A stretch of DNA of 64,000 bases from Rhizobium rhododendri (GCF_007000325.2 NZ_CP117267.1:2682501-2746500); one strand, 5' to 3'. Positions 19,306-28,349 are shown, numbered from the stretch's first letter. Made by a program: numbers and translations. The notes: generated by a model from the sequence alone, not told the origin.

Positions 19306-20091
19306 ATGGAACCCTTGAACCCCGATGAAATCGAGCGCTACCGCCGCCATATCCTGCTGCCCGAGATCGGCGGCGCCGGCCAGCAGAAGCTGAAGGCAGC
19401 CCGTATCCTGGTCATCGGCGCCGGTGGCCTCGGGGCGCCGGTGCTGCAATATCTGGCCGCCGCCGGCATCGGCACGCTCGGCATCGCCGACGACGACCGC
19501 GTATCGCTGTCGAACCTGCAGCGCCAGGTGATCCACGACACCGGTACCATCGGCGAACTGAAGACGCAAAGTGCCGCTGACGCCATCGCGCGGCTGAACC
19601 CCCATATCCGCACCATCCGCTTCGAGGAGCGGTTTGCAGCCGAGACGGCAATGCGGCAACTCGCCGGCTTCGACCTCGTGGTCGACGGCTCCGACAATTT
19701 CGATACCCGCTATGCGGCTGCTGACGCCGCACATACCGCCGGCAAGCCGCTCGTTTCCGGTGCCGTCGGCCGCTTCGACGGATCGCTGACCGTGTTGAAG
19801 CCCTATGAAACCGGCCCTGACGGCCGTCTCAACCCGACCTACCGCGATTTGTTTCCAGCCCCGCCACCGGAGGGCCTGATCCCCTCCTGCGCCGAGGCCG
19901 GCATCATAGGCGCGCTCACCGGCGTCATCGGCACGCTGATGGCGACGGAAGCCATCAAGCTCGTTACTGGCATCGGAGAACCGCTGATCGGCCGGCTGCT
20001 GCTCTACGACGCGCTTGCTGCAAGGTTCGACACCATCCGTTATGCAAGGCGCACCAAGCCGGCTAAGGTGGGTGGCACCGCTGGATCATGA
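19306..20091 (+). CDS. moeB: MoeB/ThiF-family adenylyltransferase lacking the zinc cysteines
   Basis: Activates the C-terminal Gly of a ubiquitin-like sulfur carrier (MoaD or ThiS) by adenylation. 261 residues. The nucleotide-binding loop is VIGAGGLGAPVLQYL; the Arg-finger region begins RYRRHILLPEIG; substrate motif DGSDNFDTRY is present. Cys195 (PSCAEAG) is the only cysteine in the protein, so the two CxxC zinc pairs of E. coli MoeB are both absent. The stop overlaps the start of the next gene by 4 bases (ATGA). MoeB versus ThiF cannot be told apart from sequence alone. Confidence 0.85.
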   Translation: MEPLNPDEIERYRRHILLPEIGGAGQQKLKAARILVIGAGGLGAPVLQYLAAAGIGTLGIADDDRVSLSNLQRQVIHDTGTIGELKTQSAADAIARLNPHIRTIRFEERFAAETAMRQLAGFDLVVDGSDNFDTRYAAADAAHTAGKPLVSGAVGRFDGSLTVLKPYETGPDGRLNPTYRDLFPAPPPEGLIPSCAEAGIIGALTGVIGTLMATEAIKLVTGIGEPLIGRLLLYDALAARFDTIRYARRTKPAKVGGTAGS

Positions 20092-20576
20092 GCGGCCTGG
20101 AACTGCACCGACTGGACGAAGACTTTACCGGTTGGGACGCCTTGCTGACGCTCATCCAGATCTCATTTGCCGGCATGGAAGGCCGCATCGACCCACCCTC
20201 GTCGGCAAAAGCCCTGACAGCCCAGTCATTGCGACAAAAGGCCGGAGCCGAAATCAGTTTTATAGCCATGCAGGAGAAGATCTTAGCCGGCTGTATATTT
20301 TGTCGATTGGAACCCGATTGCCTCTACATAGGCAAGCTGGCGGTTCTGCCGACACTGCAGGGCCGAGGTATAGGTCGAAGGCTCATCGAGGCTGCGGAAC
20401 AGCTCGAGCGGCGCAAAAAACTTCCGGCGCTGCGGCTCGAAACACGTATCGAACTCGTCGAAAATCACGCAACATTTGCCGCCTTGGGTTTTTGCAAGAC
20501 CGCCGAAAACGCCCATCCCGGCTTCGACCGGACCACCTCGATCGAAATGCGGAAGTCCTTGCTGCCGGCAGGTTAG
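20088..20576 (+). CDS. GNAT-family N-acetyltransferase
   Basis: 162 residues. The acetyl-CoA binding motif A is LYIGKLAVLPTLQGRGIGRRLIEAAEQ, with the Q/R-x-x-G-x-G/A loop QGRGIG. The C-terminal part (LGFCKTAENAHPGF) is typical of the fold. Substrate unknown. Translation is coupled to moeB through the ATGA overlap. Followed by a short palindrome shared with the convergent gene. Confidence 0.85.
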   Translation: MSGLELHRLDEDFTGWDALLTLIQISFAGMEGRIDPPSSAKALTAQSLRQKAGAEISFIAMQEKILAGCIFCRLEPDCLYIGKLAVLPTLQGRGIGRRLIEAAEQLERRKKLPALRLETRIELVENHATFAALGFCKTAENAHPGFDRTTSIEMRKSLLPAG

Positions 20577-20607
20577 CCATCGCTAAAGACGAGCGCTTGC
20601 CCGCGGA

Positions 20608-20628
20608 TCCTCGGGCCTGACCCGAGGA
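20608..20628. repeat. short palindrome between convergent genes, REP-like or terminator
   Basis: TCCTCGGG (20608-20615) / CCCGAGGA (20621-20628) with a 5-base loop CCTGA. The sequence resembles a palindromic unit often scattered between rhizobial genes (impression from general knowledge). Sitting between a rightward and a leftward stop, it could end both transcripts, though T runs are lacking. Confidence 0.5.
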
Positions 20629-20631
20629 AAC

Positions 20632-21633
20632 TCAGCGCCCCGGCAACACCCGGTTGGGTGGCCTGTGGCTATCCATGAAGGCGCGGATGTTGATGATCAC
20701 TTTGTCGCCCATCTCGATGCGGCCCTCGATGGTGGCAGAGCTCATATGCGGCAGGAGCACGACCTTGCCTTCGTTGGCGAGCTTGATCAGCTTCGGGTTG
20801 ACGGCCGGCTCGTTGGAGAAGACGTCGAGGCCGGCGCCGGCGATCTTGCCGTCGCGCAGGATGTTGATCAGGGCCGGCTCGTCGATGATGTCGCCCCGCG
20901 CGGTGTTGACGATGAAGGCGGTTGGTTGCAGCAGCGCCAGCCGTCTTGCCGAGATCAGATGATAGGTGCCTGGTGTCGAGGGGCAGTTGATCGAGATGAT
21001 ATCGACGCGGGCGAGCATCTGGTCGAGGCTGTCCCAGTAGGTCGCCTCCAGCTCGTCCTCGGTCTCCGGGCTGACTTTGCTGCGGTTGTGATAGTGGATC
21101 GAAAGGCCGAAGGCCTTGGCACGGCGAGCGACGGCGGTGCCGATGCGGCCCATGCCGACGATGCCGATACGCTTGCCGGAAAGCCTGCGGCCGAGCATCC
21201 ACGTCGGCGACCAGCCGGCCCATTCGCCGGGCTTGTCAGTCAGCACCCGCGCGCCCTCGGCCAATCGCCGCGGCACGGCGAGGATAAGCGCCATCGTCAT
21301 GTCGGCAGTATCTTCGGTCAGCACGCCCGGCGTGTTGGTTACGGTGATACCTTTTCGCGCCGCAGCGTCCACGTCGATGTGATCGGTGCCGTTCGAGAAG
21401 CCGGCAATAAGTTTCAGCTGCGGGCCCGCCTGTTCGATAAGGGCCGCATCGATCCTGTCGGTCACCGTCGGTACGAGCACATCGGCCGTCTGCATCGCCG
21501 CAACCAGTTCGCTGGCGGTGCGCGGCCTGTCGTCTATGTTGAGCTCGGCGTCGAACAACTCGCGCATCCGCGTCTCGACCGCGTCGGGCAGTTTGCGCGT
21601 CAGATAGACTTTTGGTTTTTTCTTCGTTGTCAT
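20632..21633 (-). CDS. D-2-hydroxyacid dehydrogenase (glyoxylate/hydroxypyruvate reductase type)
   Basis: 333 residues, NAD(P)-dependent. The Rossmann motif GKRIGIVGMGRIGTAVARRAKAFG follows a gap of about 155 residues. Catalytic residues of the family are visible: Arg in NTARGDIIDE, Glu in GAGLDVFSNEP and His in VVLLPHMSSAT. It reduces glyoxylate, hydroxypyruvate or a related 2-keto acid in the cytoplasm; rhizobial members are often annotated as glyoxylate reductase or D-glycerate dehydrogenase. Start MTTKKKPKVYLTRKLPD at 21633. It is a single-gene unit. Confidence 0.9.
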   Translation of the reverse strand: MTTKKKPKVYLTRKLPDAVETRMRELFDAELNIDDRPRTASELVAAMQTADVLVPTVTDRIDAALIEQAGPQLKLIAGFSNGTDHIDVDAAARKGITVTNTPGVLTEDTADMTMALILAVPRRLAEGARVLTDKPGEWAGWSPTWMLGRRLSGKRIGIVGMGRIGTAVARRAKAFGLSIHYHNRSKVSPETEDELEATYWDSLDQMLARVDIISINCPSTPGTYHLISARRLALLQPTAFIVNTARGDIIDEPALINILRDGKIAGAGLDVFSNEPAVNPKLIKLANEGKVVLLPHMSSATIEGRIEMGDKVIINIRAFMDSHRPPNRVLPGR

Positions 21634-21818
21634 GACGCCCTGCGATGCCTTGTTCAGAGGTCCTTAACCAAGACCAGACATAATTTTAACGTTGCGGGCA
21701 GTTCTACCAGACCCGCAGTCGAAGACAAACAGAAGTCGCTTTCGGCGTCCACGCATTTGCGGATGGCCGGAACGAAGCGCGCCCGGGCAGCGCGCCACGA
21801 CAATCGAACGGAATTCTG

Positions 21819-22358
21819 ATGCGGAGCACCATGTTCAAATCCTGTACGGCATTGGCACTCGGCCTGATGATGGTGGCCGGCTCGATCCAGATTGCCAACG
21901 CTCAGGCAGCCAAGGGTGCCAGCGGCTTGCCGCTGCCACGCTTCGTGACGCTGAAATCGAAGCGCGTCAACCTGCGCATTGGCCCGAGCAGCGATTACGC
22001 GGTCTCATGGCTCTATACCCGCGCAGGCCTGCCAGTCGAAATCATCCAGGAATACGACAACTGGCGCCAGGTACGGGATGCCGACGGCACGGAGGGCTGG
22101 GTCAACCAGTCGCTGCTGTCAGGCTCGCGCGCCGCGATCGCCGCCCCGTGGATGAAGGGCAAAGGCAAGGAAGTCTACGTCAACATGCGCCGGGATCCGC
22201 AGCCGTCGAGTTCCGTCATTGCCAAGCTCGAGCCCGGCGTCGTCCTCGATGTGCGCGAATGCAACGGCACCTGGTGCAAGACGACGACCGATGGAACCGA
22301 GGGCTGGGTGGCGCAATCGGAAATCTGGGGCGCCTATCCCGGAGAGGCCTTCAAATAA
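21819..22358 (+). CDS. exported SH3b-domain protein
   Basis: 179 residues. A signal peptide (to about IANAQA) precedes two SH3-like units: VNLRIGPSSDYAVSWLY with closing EGWVNQSLL, and VYVNMRRDPQPSSSVIAKL with closing EGWVAQSEI. Cys residues in REC...WC of the second unit may form a disulfide. Probably periplasmic and cell-wall associated. A second possible start is the ATG at 21831. The stop overlaps the convergent adenosine kinase stop by 8 bases. A TTAACCA sequence at 21664-21670 lies in its upstream region. Confidence 0.85.
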   Translation: MRSTMFKSCTALALGLMMVAGSIQIANAQAAKGASGLPLPRFVTLKSKRVNLRIGPSSDYAVSWLYTRAGLPVEIIQEYDNWRQVRDADGTEGWVNQSLLSGSRAAIAAPWMKGKGKEVYVNMRRDPQPSSSVIAKLEPGVVLDVRECNGTWCKTTTDGTEGWVAQSEIWGAYPGEAFK

Positions 22359-23346
22359 GCCCGGCTTCCTTGGCCAGCTTCGACAGAGACTTGTCAGGCC
22401 GGGGGCCGATCTGCTGGATCACAGTACCTGCCGCCAGGCAGCCAAGTTTGCCGCAATCGCGGAGTTCCCGTCCCTGCGTGTAGCCGTAGAGGAAGCCGGA
22501 GGCGAACAGATCGCCAGCCCCTGTCGTGTCGACAAGCTCGTCCAGCTCGATGGCGTCGACTTCGTAGCGCTCGCTGCCGCGCAGGATGACAGCCCCGTCT
22601 TCGCTCATTGTCACAGCGGCAATCTTGCAATCGCGGGCGATCAGCGTCAGCGCTTCCTCGAAATCCTCTGTCTCGTAGAGGCTGAGTGCTTCCTGACGGT
22701 TGGCAAAAACGATATCGACGGTGCCAGAGCGCATCAGCTCGAGAAATTCGTCCCGGTAACGGCCGACGCAGAAGCTGTCGGAGAGGGTCATCGACACCTC
22801 GCGGCCGTTTTCATGGGCAATACGGGCGCATTCGCGGATCGCATCCTTGGCGCGCGGCGGATCCCAGAGATAGCCCTCGAAATAAATGACCTTGGAATCG
22901 GCAACGACATCGGCTTCGACGTCCTCGGGTCCGAGCTCGACGCAGGCACCGAGATAGGTGTTCATCGATCGCTCGCCGTCCTCGGTGACGAAAATCATCG
23001 AGCGGGCCGTGGGCGGCAACGTCTCTTTCGGCGCGGTCTCATAGTGGACGCCGAGCGCGCGAATATCGTGGGTAAAGATTTCGCCGAGCTGGTCCTTGGC
23101 TACCTTGCCGAAATAGGCAGCCTTGCCGCCGAAATTGGCAATGCCTGCCGCCGTGTTGCCGGCGCTGCCGCCAGAGGCTTCGATGGCCGGTCCCATGCGG
23201 GAATAGAGCAATTCGGCACGCTCGGCGTCGATCAGGTTCATCGCGGCCTTGGTGATGGCGTTGTCGATCAGGAACTGGTCGTCGCACCGGGCAATAATAT
23301 CGACGATGGCATTGCCAACGGTGAGTACATCGAAACGTGTCATCAA
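22351..23346 (-). CDS. adenosine kinase-like PfkB sugar kinase
   Basis: 331 residues. PfkB signature 1 is around SGGSAGNTAAGIANFGGKAAYFGKV and signature 2 is DTTGAGDLFASGFLYG, whose Asp is the catalytic base. NRQEALSLYE and the lid region (residues 90-130) match bacterial adenosine/inosine-guanosine kinases, which are annotated as adenosine kinase in rhizobia. It would phosphorylate a nucleoside to recover AMP. Start at 23346 (ATGATGACACG; the second ATG is equally possible). Confidence 0.88.
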   Translation of the reverse strand: MMTRFDVLTVGNAIVDIIARCDDQFLIDNAITKAAMNLIDAERAELLYSRMGPAIEASGGSAGNTAAGIANFGGKAAYFGKVAKDQLGEIFTHDIRALGVHYETAPKETLPPTARSMIFVTEDGERSMNTYLGACVELGPEDVEADVVADSKVIYFEGYLWDPPRAKDAIRECARIAHENGREVSMTLSDSFCVGRYRDEFLELMRSGTVDIVFANRQEALSLYETEDFEEALTLIARDCKIAAVTMSEDGAVILRGSERYEVDAIELDELVDTTGAGDLFASGFLYGYTQGRELRDCGKLGCLAAGTVIQQIGPRPDKSLSKLAKEAGLI

Positions 23347-23476
23347 AATGGAACCCCGGTCACTGTCTTCGCCGGTGTCCGGTCATATCGGGTTTTGAAA
23401 AGTTTGGAAGGCGGAATCGCCACCGCCCGCCCAAGAAATGCCAACTGGTCACAGAGCCGTCACTTTCGCCGTGTAA

Positions 23477-23651
23477 TTAACCATCAGGCGAGAGGCATGG
23501 ACGGTCGACAGATCGTTAGAGCCTTTATCGCTTGGGGTGTGACCCCTGGCTTCCATTGAACGCGCTGACCACGGATGTACTGGCAGACGGCGATGGAAGC
23601 AGACCGCCGGGATGACCGGCTGCGGAAAAGCGGGCAGTGCCCGCTTTTTTT
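23477..23651 (+). ncRNA. candidate small RNA region ending in a strong terminator
   Basis: The 315-base gap 23347-23661 between two leftward genes holds a rightward intrinsic terminator, AAAAGCGGGC (23626-23635) / GCCCGCTTTT (23639-23648) followed by more T, but no rightward gene that it could serve. Upstream are two small hairpins, GGGGT-GTG-ACCCC near 23533-23545 and GCCGG-GATGA-CCGGC near 23606-23620, and a CtrA half-site TTAACCAT at 23477-23484. I cannot find a good promoter, so the 5' end is arbitrary. The terminator might simply serve the leftward MFS gene, whose stop is 14 bases away, since the stem reads both ways. A 20-codon frame (ATG near 23497 to TGA) is also present. Confidence 0.35.
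23626..23651. terminator. strong terminator beside the MFS gene
   Basis: 10-bp stem AAAAGCGGGC / GCCCGCTTTT with a 3-base loop; seven T in a row begin at 23645 on the upper strand, while the lower strand has only four T. It lies 11 bases beyond the leftward MFS stop. Confidence 0.8.
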
Positions 23652-23661
23652 GTGCCTTTTT

Positions 23662-24870
23662 TCAGGATCGACGTCCCTCGAAGAAGAGCGAAACACCCAG
23701 CAGCGTTGCTGCGAGACAGATCAGGCAGACGCAGACGATGCAAACGCCGATCCAGCCGGCAAGCGTCCAGGCCATGCCGCCGGCGAATGCACCGAGTGCA
23801 CCACCGGAAAACGTCGAAACCATATACATCGTGTTCAGCCGGCCGCGGATTTCATGACCGATGGCAAATATCCGCGTCTGGTTGGCGATCTGGCCGCTCT
23901 GCAAGCCGAAATCGAGCAGGTTGACGGCAACGACCAATGCCAGAAGATGCGTCGTCCCCAGGGTGGCGGCAATCGCGAAGCTGGCGAGCAGGGCGCAGAA
24001 GGCAAGAGCATTCACCCGCGAGGAACCCCAGCGGTCGGCAAGTCGCCCTCCAATCGGCGCCATCAACGCACCGGGGGCACCCCACAGCCCGAAAAGGCCG
24101 GCAGCGGCGGCTCCGAGTCCGAAGGCAGGGCTGGCGAGATGGAATGCCAGCGTCGCCCAGAAAGCCGAAAAAGCGCCGAAAGCCAGGAAATTCATTCCCA
24201 TCGACAACAGCAGCGGCCGGTGCTTCAACAGCGGCACGAGCGAGGCCAGCAGCTTGCCGTAGCTCATTTTCTGCATCATCTGCGGTCGCTGCGGCATGAA
24301 GGCCGGAACGAAGAAGAAAAGGATCAGCGTGAGAACCGCAGCCAAGCCGTACGACGCACGCCAGCTGTCGGTATATCCCGCCACAAGACCGGAGACTGTG
24401 CGCGACAACAGGATGCCCATGACCAGGCCGGTGGTCATCGTACCGACGACCCGGCCCCGCTTTTCTGCCGGCACCAGCGAGGTGGCGAGCGGTATCAGCA
24501 CCTGTGGCACGACGGTGACCAGCGCAAGACAGGCGCTGGCACCGATAAGCACGCCAATACCTGGCGCAAGCGCCGCTCCGAGAAGGCCGATCGCCGTCAG
24601 CGCCATCAGCCAGCGCAGCAACCTGCGTGGCTCGGCAATATCGGCAAGCGGCACCAGCAGGAGAATGCCGAACGCGTAGCCGACCTGGGTCGCTACCGCA
24701 ACCAGCGACGACACATGCTCGGGAACGCCAAAGCTAACGGCGATCTGGCCGAGCAGCGGTTGGCAGAGATAGATATTGCCGACCATTACGCCACAGGCGG
24801 CGGCCATCAAGGGTATGGTGCCGCGATGGATTTCAGGCAACGACTGCGAATTGGGCATCAAAAGACTCAC
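23662..24870 (-). CDS. MFS transporter
   Basis: 402 residues, twelve predicted membrane helices. The MFS motif A between helices 2 and 3 reads LVPLADIAEPRRLLRW, and the equivalent in the second half is GGRLADRWGSSRV. The sequence family resembles drug or sugar efflux permeases of the major facilitator superfamily; substrate unknown. Two near starts exist (MSLLMPNS: 24870 or 24858). The gene is alone, with divergent RNase H beyond. Confidence 0.88.
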   Translation of the reverse strand: MSLLMPNSQSLPEIHRGTIPLMAAACGVMVGNIYLCQPLLGQIAVSFGVPEHVSSLVAVATQVGYAFGILLLVPLADIAEPRRLLRWLMALTAIGLLGAALAPGIGVLIGASACLALVTVVPQVLIPLATSLVPAEKRGRVVGTMTTGLVMGILLSRTVSGLVAGYTDSWRASYGLAAVLTLILFFFVPAFMPQRPQMMQKMSYGKLLASLVPLLKHRPLLLSMGMNFLAFGAFSAFWATLAFHLASPAFGLGAAAAGLFGLWGAPGALMAPIGGRLADRWGSSRVNALAFCALLASFAIAATLGTTHLLALVVAVNLLDFGLQSGQIANQTRIFAIGHEIRGRLNTMYMVSTFSGGALGAFAGGMAWTLAGWIGVCIVCVCLICLAATLLGVSLFFEGRRS

Positions 24871-25061
24871 ATTGGCATAAGCGCGCAGAACGTCACGCTT
24901 CGGCTATCTTGTCGAGGTCACAGGGTGTGCCGATTATGCAATGCAGCATCCCGCTCGTGACCGAGGTAAGCGGCGGCCACAGCATTCGAGGTTGGCAACG
25001 GCCAATGTATCCGGGTTAGGATGTTCCAGTTCTCCAGCGACGTCTCCGATAGGCCAACCTA

Positions 25062-25595
25062 TTGACCGCCAAGCCTACTCAACCCTTGCAAGCCAATCCA
25101 GCGGCTGTGCCGCACGGACTTCATGTCTTCACCGACGGCTGCGTCGAGCCCGGTTCCGGCGATGGAGGCTGGGCCTATGTCGTGTATCGCAATGGACTCG
25201 AGATATCCTCGGGCTGCGGCGGCGTCGCAAAGACCGCCAACAATGCCATGGAAATCATGGCCGTGCTGGAGGCAGCAGAATGGATCGCGAGCAATGCCGC
25301 CGGTGAAGATGTCGTGATCTGGTCCGATTCGCTGTACGCCGTCAGGGGCTGCAACGCCTTCCGGCAGATATGGAAAGGAAACGGCTGGAAAAAGATCGAC
25401 GCCAACCCCAACGTCCGGCGGAGGACGATCGCCCATGCAGAGCTTTGGAAGATGCTCGATCTAAAGCTGTCGCAAAATCCGCTTGTCAGGATCGAATGGT
25501 GCAAAGGCCACTTCGGCATAGACGGCAACGAGCGCGCCGACGCGCTTGCCGACCAGGGCCGCCGCACGATCCAGCGGCAGGGCAGGCGGACGTGA
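25062..25595 (+). CDS. rnhA: ribonuclease H-family protein (RNase HI type)
   Basis: 177 residues. The four acidic active-site residues of RNase HI can be placed: Asp25 (FTDGCVEPGSG), Glu64 (AMEIMAVLEA), Asp89 (WSDSLYAVRG) and Asp160 (NERADALAD), with the flap His at 150 in KGHFGIDGNE. It would cleave RNA in RNA-DNA hybrids. No ATG is available: the frame opens with TTG at 25062, and TTG 25086 or GTG 25107 are alternatives, all leaving the first active-site strand intact. Rhizobia usually carry another rnhA, so this may be a second copy. Confidence 0.85.
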   Translation: MTAKPTQPLQANPAAVPHGLHVFTDGCVEPGSGDGGWAYVVYRNGLEISSGCGGVAKTANNAMEIMAVLEAAEWIASNAAGEDVVIWSDSLYAVRGCNAFRQIWKGNGWKKIDANPNVRRRTIAHAELWKMLDLKLSQNPLVRIEWCKGHFGIDGNERADALADQGRRTIQRQGRRT

Positions 25596-25637
25596 GGACC
25601 CGGCCACGGATGGCCGGGCTTTGTCGTCGGATCAGGC

Positions 25638-26228
25638 TCAGTTGGTAGCGGGCGCCGGCGCGGCGGCAGCATCCGGCAGCGGTGCAGGCGTATCGGCCAG
25701 CGTCCGGAGATAGGCGATGACATTGGCCCGGTCGGTTTCCTTCGGCAGGCCTGCAAAGCCCATTGCCGTGCCGGGAATGTATTTCTTCGGCGCCGCCAGA
25801 AAATGCGTGAGATGGTCGTAGGTCCACTTCTCCGAGCTACCCTTGGAAAAATCCTTGATCGCTGCGGAATAGCCGAAGCCCTCATGCGAGGCGATCGGCC
25901 GGTCGACGATGCCGTAGAGGTTTGGCCCGACCTTGTTCGGCCCGCCCTTGCTGCCGTCATGACAGGCCTGACACTTCTTGAAGATTGTTTCGCCAACCTT
26001 GGCGTCGGCCTTCTGCAACAGCTGGGCGATCGGCGTTTCCGGCGCTGCCGCAGCAGTTTTACCACTGGCGCCACCGGCCGGTGCCGTCTCGTCGGCGACA
26101 ATGATAAAGCCTGGCTTCTCCGGCGGCTCCGAAGCAAACAGCGCGCCGGACACCAGCGACACCGACTTCAACACGAACAACGTCGCCAAAAGCGCACCGA
26201 GTCCCATGTTCACGTAGGATGAATTCAT
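25638..26228 (-). CDS. cycM: membrane-anchored cytochrome c, CycM-type (c552)
   Basis: 196 residues. An uncleaved N-terminal helix ([22 protein letters not shown]) anchors it in the inner membrane. After an Ala/Pro linker the class I cytochrome c domain has the haem site CQACH at residues 86-90 and a Met ligand in PGTAMGFAG. The C-terminus is an Ala/Pro tail. In rhizobia and Bradyrhizobium this protein passes electrons to cytochrome oxidase. It diverges from kdsB-pheA, an order I recall from other rhizobial genomes. Confidence 0.92.
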   Translation of the reverse strand: MNSSYVNMGLGALLATLFVLKSVSLVSGALFASEPPEKPGFIIVADETAPAGGASGKTAAAAPETPIAQLLQKADAKVGETIFKKCQACHDGSKGGPNKVGPNLYGIVDRPIASHEGFGYSAAIKDFSKGSSEKWTYDHLTHFLAAPKKYIPGTAMGFAGLPKETDRANVIAYLRTLADTPAPLPDAAAAPAPATN

Positions 26229-26377
26229 CTGCTATGTTCCCCTCCCCGGCAAACCCGCCGGCCCCATCTTGAATTCGGCCGAAACCTGTGTCTTCTGACT
26301 GTCCCTTACAAAACTCTCCACCCAGCTCGGAACATCACACTTTTTGACATTTTTCCGACGGGAATAAAAGGCCAACA

Positions 26378-27133
26378 ATGACGTACCTCGATATCGGCAA
26401 GACGCTGGTCCTCATCCCCGCCCGTCTGGCGTCTACCCGACTGCCAGGCAAACCGTTGGCCGACATTGCCGGCTTGCCCATGATCGTACAGGTTGCCATG
26501 CGCGCGCGCGAAGCGGCTATCGGTCGCATCGTCGTCGCCGTCGACCATTCCGACACGTTCGATGTCGTCAGAGACGCCGGCTTCGAGGTGGTGATGACCC
26601 GCGAGGACCATCAATCCGGCTCCGATCGCATTCACGAGGCGCTGCGCGCTGTCGATCCGGACGGTCGCATCGAGACAATCGTCAATGTCCAGGGCGACCT
26701 GCCGACCATCGACCCCGCCACAATCCGCGCTGCCCTGAAGCCGCTCGAAGATACCGCCGTCGATATTGCGACGCTGACGGTGGAAATCCGCGACGAGGAG
26801 GAAAAGACCAATCCCAACGTCGTCAAGATCGTCGGCTCGCCGCTGTCGGACAGCCGGCTGAGGGCACTCTATTTTACCCGCGCCACCGCCCCCCATGGCA
26901 AAGGGCCGCTCTACCATCATATCGGCCTCTACGCCTATCGCCGCGCGGCACTCGAGCGTTTCGTGACGCTTGCCCCATCGACGCTGGAAAAACGTGAATC
27001 GCTCGAGCAGCTGCGTGCCCTCGAAGCCGGCATGCGCATCGACGCCGAGATCGTTGACACGGTTCCGCTGGGTGTCGATACTCGGGCCGACCTCGAAAAG
27101 GCCCGCCGAATGCTCTCCGGCGCCTCTCTCTGA
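26378..27133 (+). CDS. kdsB: 3-deoxy-manno-octulosonate cytidylyltransferase
   Basis: Forms CMP-Kdo for lipopolysaccharide inner-core synthesis. 251 residues. The nucleotide-binding start [21 protein letters not shown] is the family hallmark, followed by [12 protein letters not shown], the [12 protein letters not shown] motif and [11 protein letters not shown] with the metal-binding Asp. The end has [20 protein letters not shown] at 26344 could be a -35 box but no good -10 follows. pheA starts 10 bases after its stop, so the two are co-transcribed. Confidence 0.96.
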   Translation: MTYLDIGKTLVLIPARLASTRLPGKPLADIAGLPMIVQVAMRAREAAIGRIVVAVDHSDTFDVVRDAGFEVVMTREDHQSGSDRIHEALRAVDPDGRIETIVNVQGDLPTIDPATIRAALKPLEDTAVDIATLTVEIRDEEEKTNPNVVKIVGSPLSDSRLRALYFTRATAPHGKGPLYHHIGLYAYRRAALERFVTLAPSTLEKRESLEQLRALEAGMRIDAEIVDTVPLGVDTRADLEKARRMLSGASL

Positions 27134-27143
27134 CGGATTTTTC

Positions 27144-27998
27144 ATGACAGCCAAGACCAACAAGATTGCCTTCCAGGGCGAATACGGCGCCAATTCCGAC
27201 ATGGCATGCCGCGACATGTTTCCCGGCATGGAGCCGCTGCCATGCCAGACCTTCGAGGATGCGTTCACCGCAGTCGACAATGGCGATGCCGATCTCGCGA
27301 TGATCCCGATCGAAAACACAATCGCCGGCCGTGTTGCCGATATCCACCACCTGCTGCCGGAATCCAACCTGCACATCATCGGCGAATATTTCATGCCGAT
27401 CCGCTTCCAGCTGATGGTGCTCCCGGGTGTCACCCATGACGAGATCCGCACCGTCCACAGCCACATCCATGCGCTCGGACAATGCCGCAAGATCGTTCGA
27501 GCCAACGGCTGGAAACCGGTCATCGCCGGCGACACTGCGGGCGCTGCAAAGCTGGTGCAGGAAACAGGCGACCGCTCGATGGCGGCGCTGGCCCCCCGGC
27601 TGGCCGCCGACCTCTACCATCTCGACATCATCGCCGAGAATGTCGAGGATGTCGAAAGCAACACGACACGCTTCGTCGTGCTGGCCCGCGACGAGGCATG
27701 GGCCGAGCGCACATCGAAGGACGAAAAGATCGTCACGACTTTCGTCTATAATGTCCGCAACATCCCGGCCGCCCTCTACAAGGCGCTTGGCGGTTTCGCC
27801 ACAAACGGCATCAACATGACCAAGCTGGAGAGCTACCAGCTCGGCGGAAAGTTCGTGGCCACCCAGTTTTACGCCGACATCGAAGGCCATCCGTCGGACC
27901 CGAACGTCCGCCAGGCGCTGGAGGAACTGCGGTTCTTCTCCGAAAAGGTCCGCATCCTCGGCGTCTACAAAGGCCACCCGACGCGCGGCTCGATGTAG
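27144..27998 (+). CDS. pheA: prephenate dehydratase
   Basis: Converts prephenate to phenylpyruvate in phenylalanine synthesis. 284 residues, the monofunctional form without chorismate mutase. The dehydratase domain starts KIAFQGEYGANSD and has the TRF motif at residues 175-177. A C-terminal ACT domain contains NGINMTKLESYQLGG where the family usually reads LTKIESRP, so the phenylalanine-binding ESRP motif is altered. The ATG at 27144 matches the family N-terminus; the longer frame overlaps kdsB and is not coding. Confidence 0.95.
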   Translation: MTAKTNKIAFQGEYGANSDMACRDMFPGMEPLPCQTFEDAFTAVDNGDADLAMIPIENTIAGRVADIHHLLPESNLHIIGEYFMPIRFQLMVLPGVTHDEIRTVHSHIHALGQCRKIVRANGWKPVIAGDTAGAAKLVQETGDRSMAALAPRLAADLYHLDIIAENVEDVESNTTRFVVLARDEAWAERTSKDEKIVTTFVYNVRNIPAALYKALGGFATNGINMTKLESYQLGGKFVATQFYADIEGHPSDPNVRQALEELRFFSEKVRILGVYKGHPTRGSM

Positions 27999-28037
27999 GC
28001 ATTGCAACTGCCGACCGTCACACAGAAGGAAAACGCC

Positions 28038-28271
28038 ATGGCCACGCCACCCCGCCGCCCGGTCAGCCCGATGGACGCCGCAGAGGCGCTATTCAAACCG
28101 ACAAAGAAGCCCGTCGCCCCTGCAGTCGAGCGCCCTGCCGTGCCCAACACGAAGGAGATGGTGTCGATCAGGCTCGACAGCGACGTGCTCGCCCACTTCC
28201 AGGAAGACGGTCCCGGCTGGCAGGACCGCATCAACGACACGCTGCGTGCAGCCATGCTGGCCAAGGATTAG
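28038..28271 (+). CDS. BrnA-type antitoxin-family protein without a toxin partner
   Basis: 77 residues. A Pro-rich N-terminus leads to the ribbon-helix-helix-like end VSIRLDSDVLAHFQEDGPGW and QDRINDTLRAAM, which follows the BrnA antitoxin pattern. BrnA proteins bind DNA and neutralise BrnT RNases, but no BrnT-like frame lies on either side (pheA upstream, a GNAT downstream). It may be a free-standing regulator. AAGGAAAA precedes the ATG at 28038; the frame back to 28002 lacks a ribosome site. Confidence 0.75.
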   Translation: MATPPRRPVSPMDAAEALFKPTKKPVAPAVERPAVPNTKEMVSIRLDSDVLAHFQEDGPGWQDRINDTLRAAMLAKD

Positions 28272-28349
28272 CATCCGGCCACACTCCATGCCGGGATAAC
28301 GCGCAGAACGCATGGCTCCTGCAGCAGACCGGCAATTGAATGGACCCTC

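Noticed and set aside
17941..19734. Leftward 597-codon open frame
   Set aside because: Antisense to recF and moeB, no recognisable domain.
23575..24960. Rightward 461-codon open frame
   Set aside because: Antisense to the MFS transporter; composition is not protein-like.
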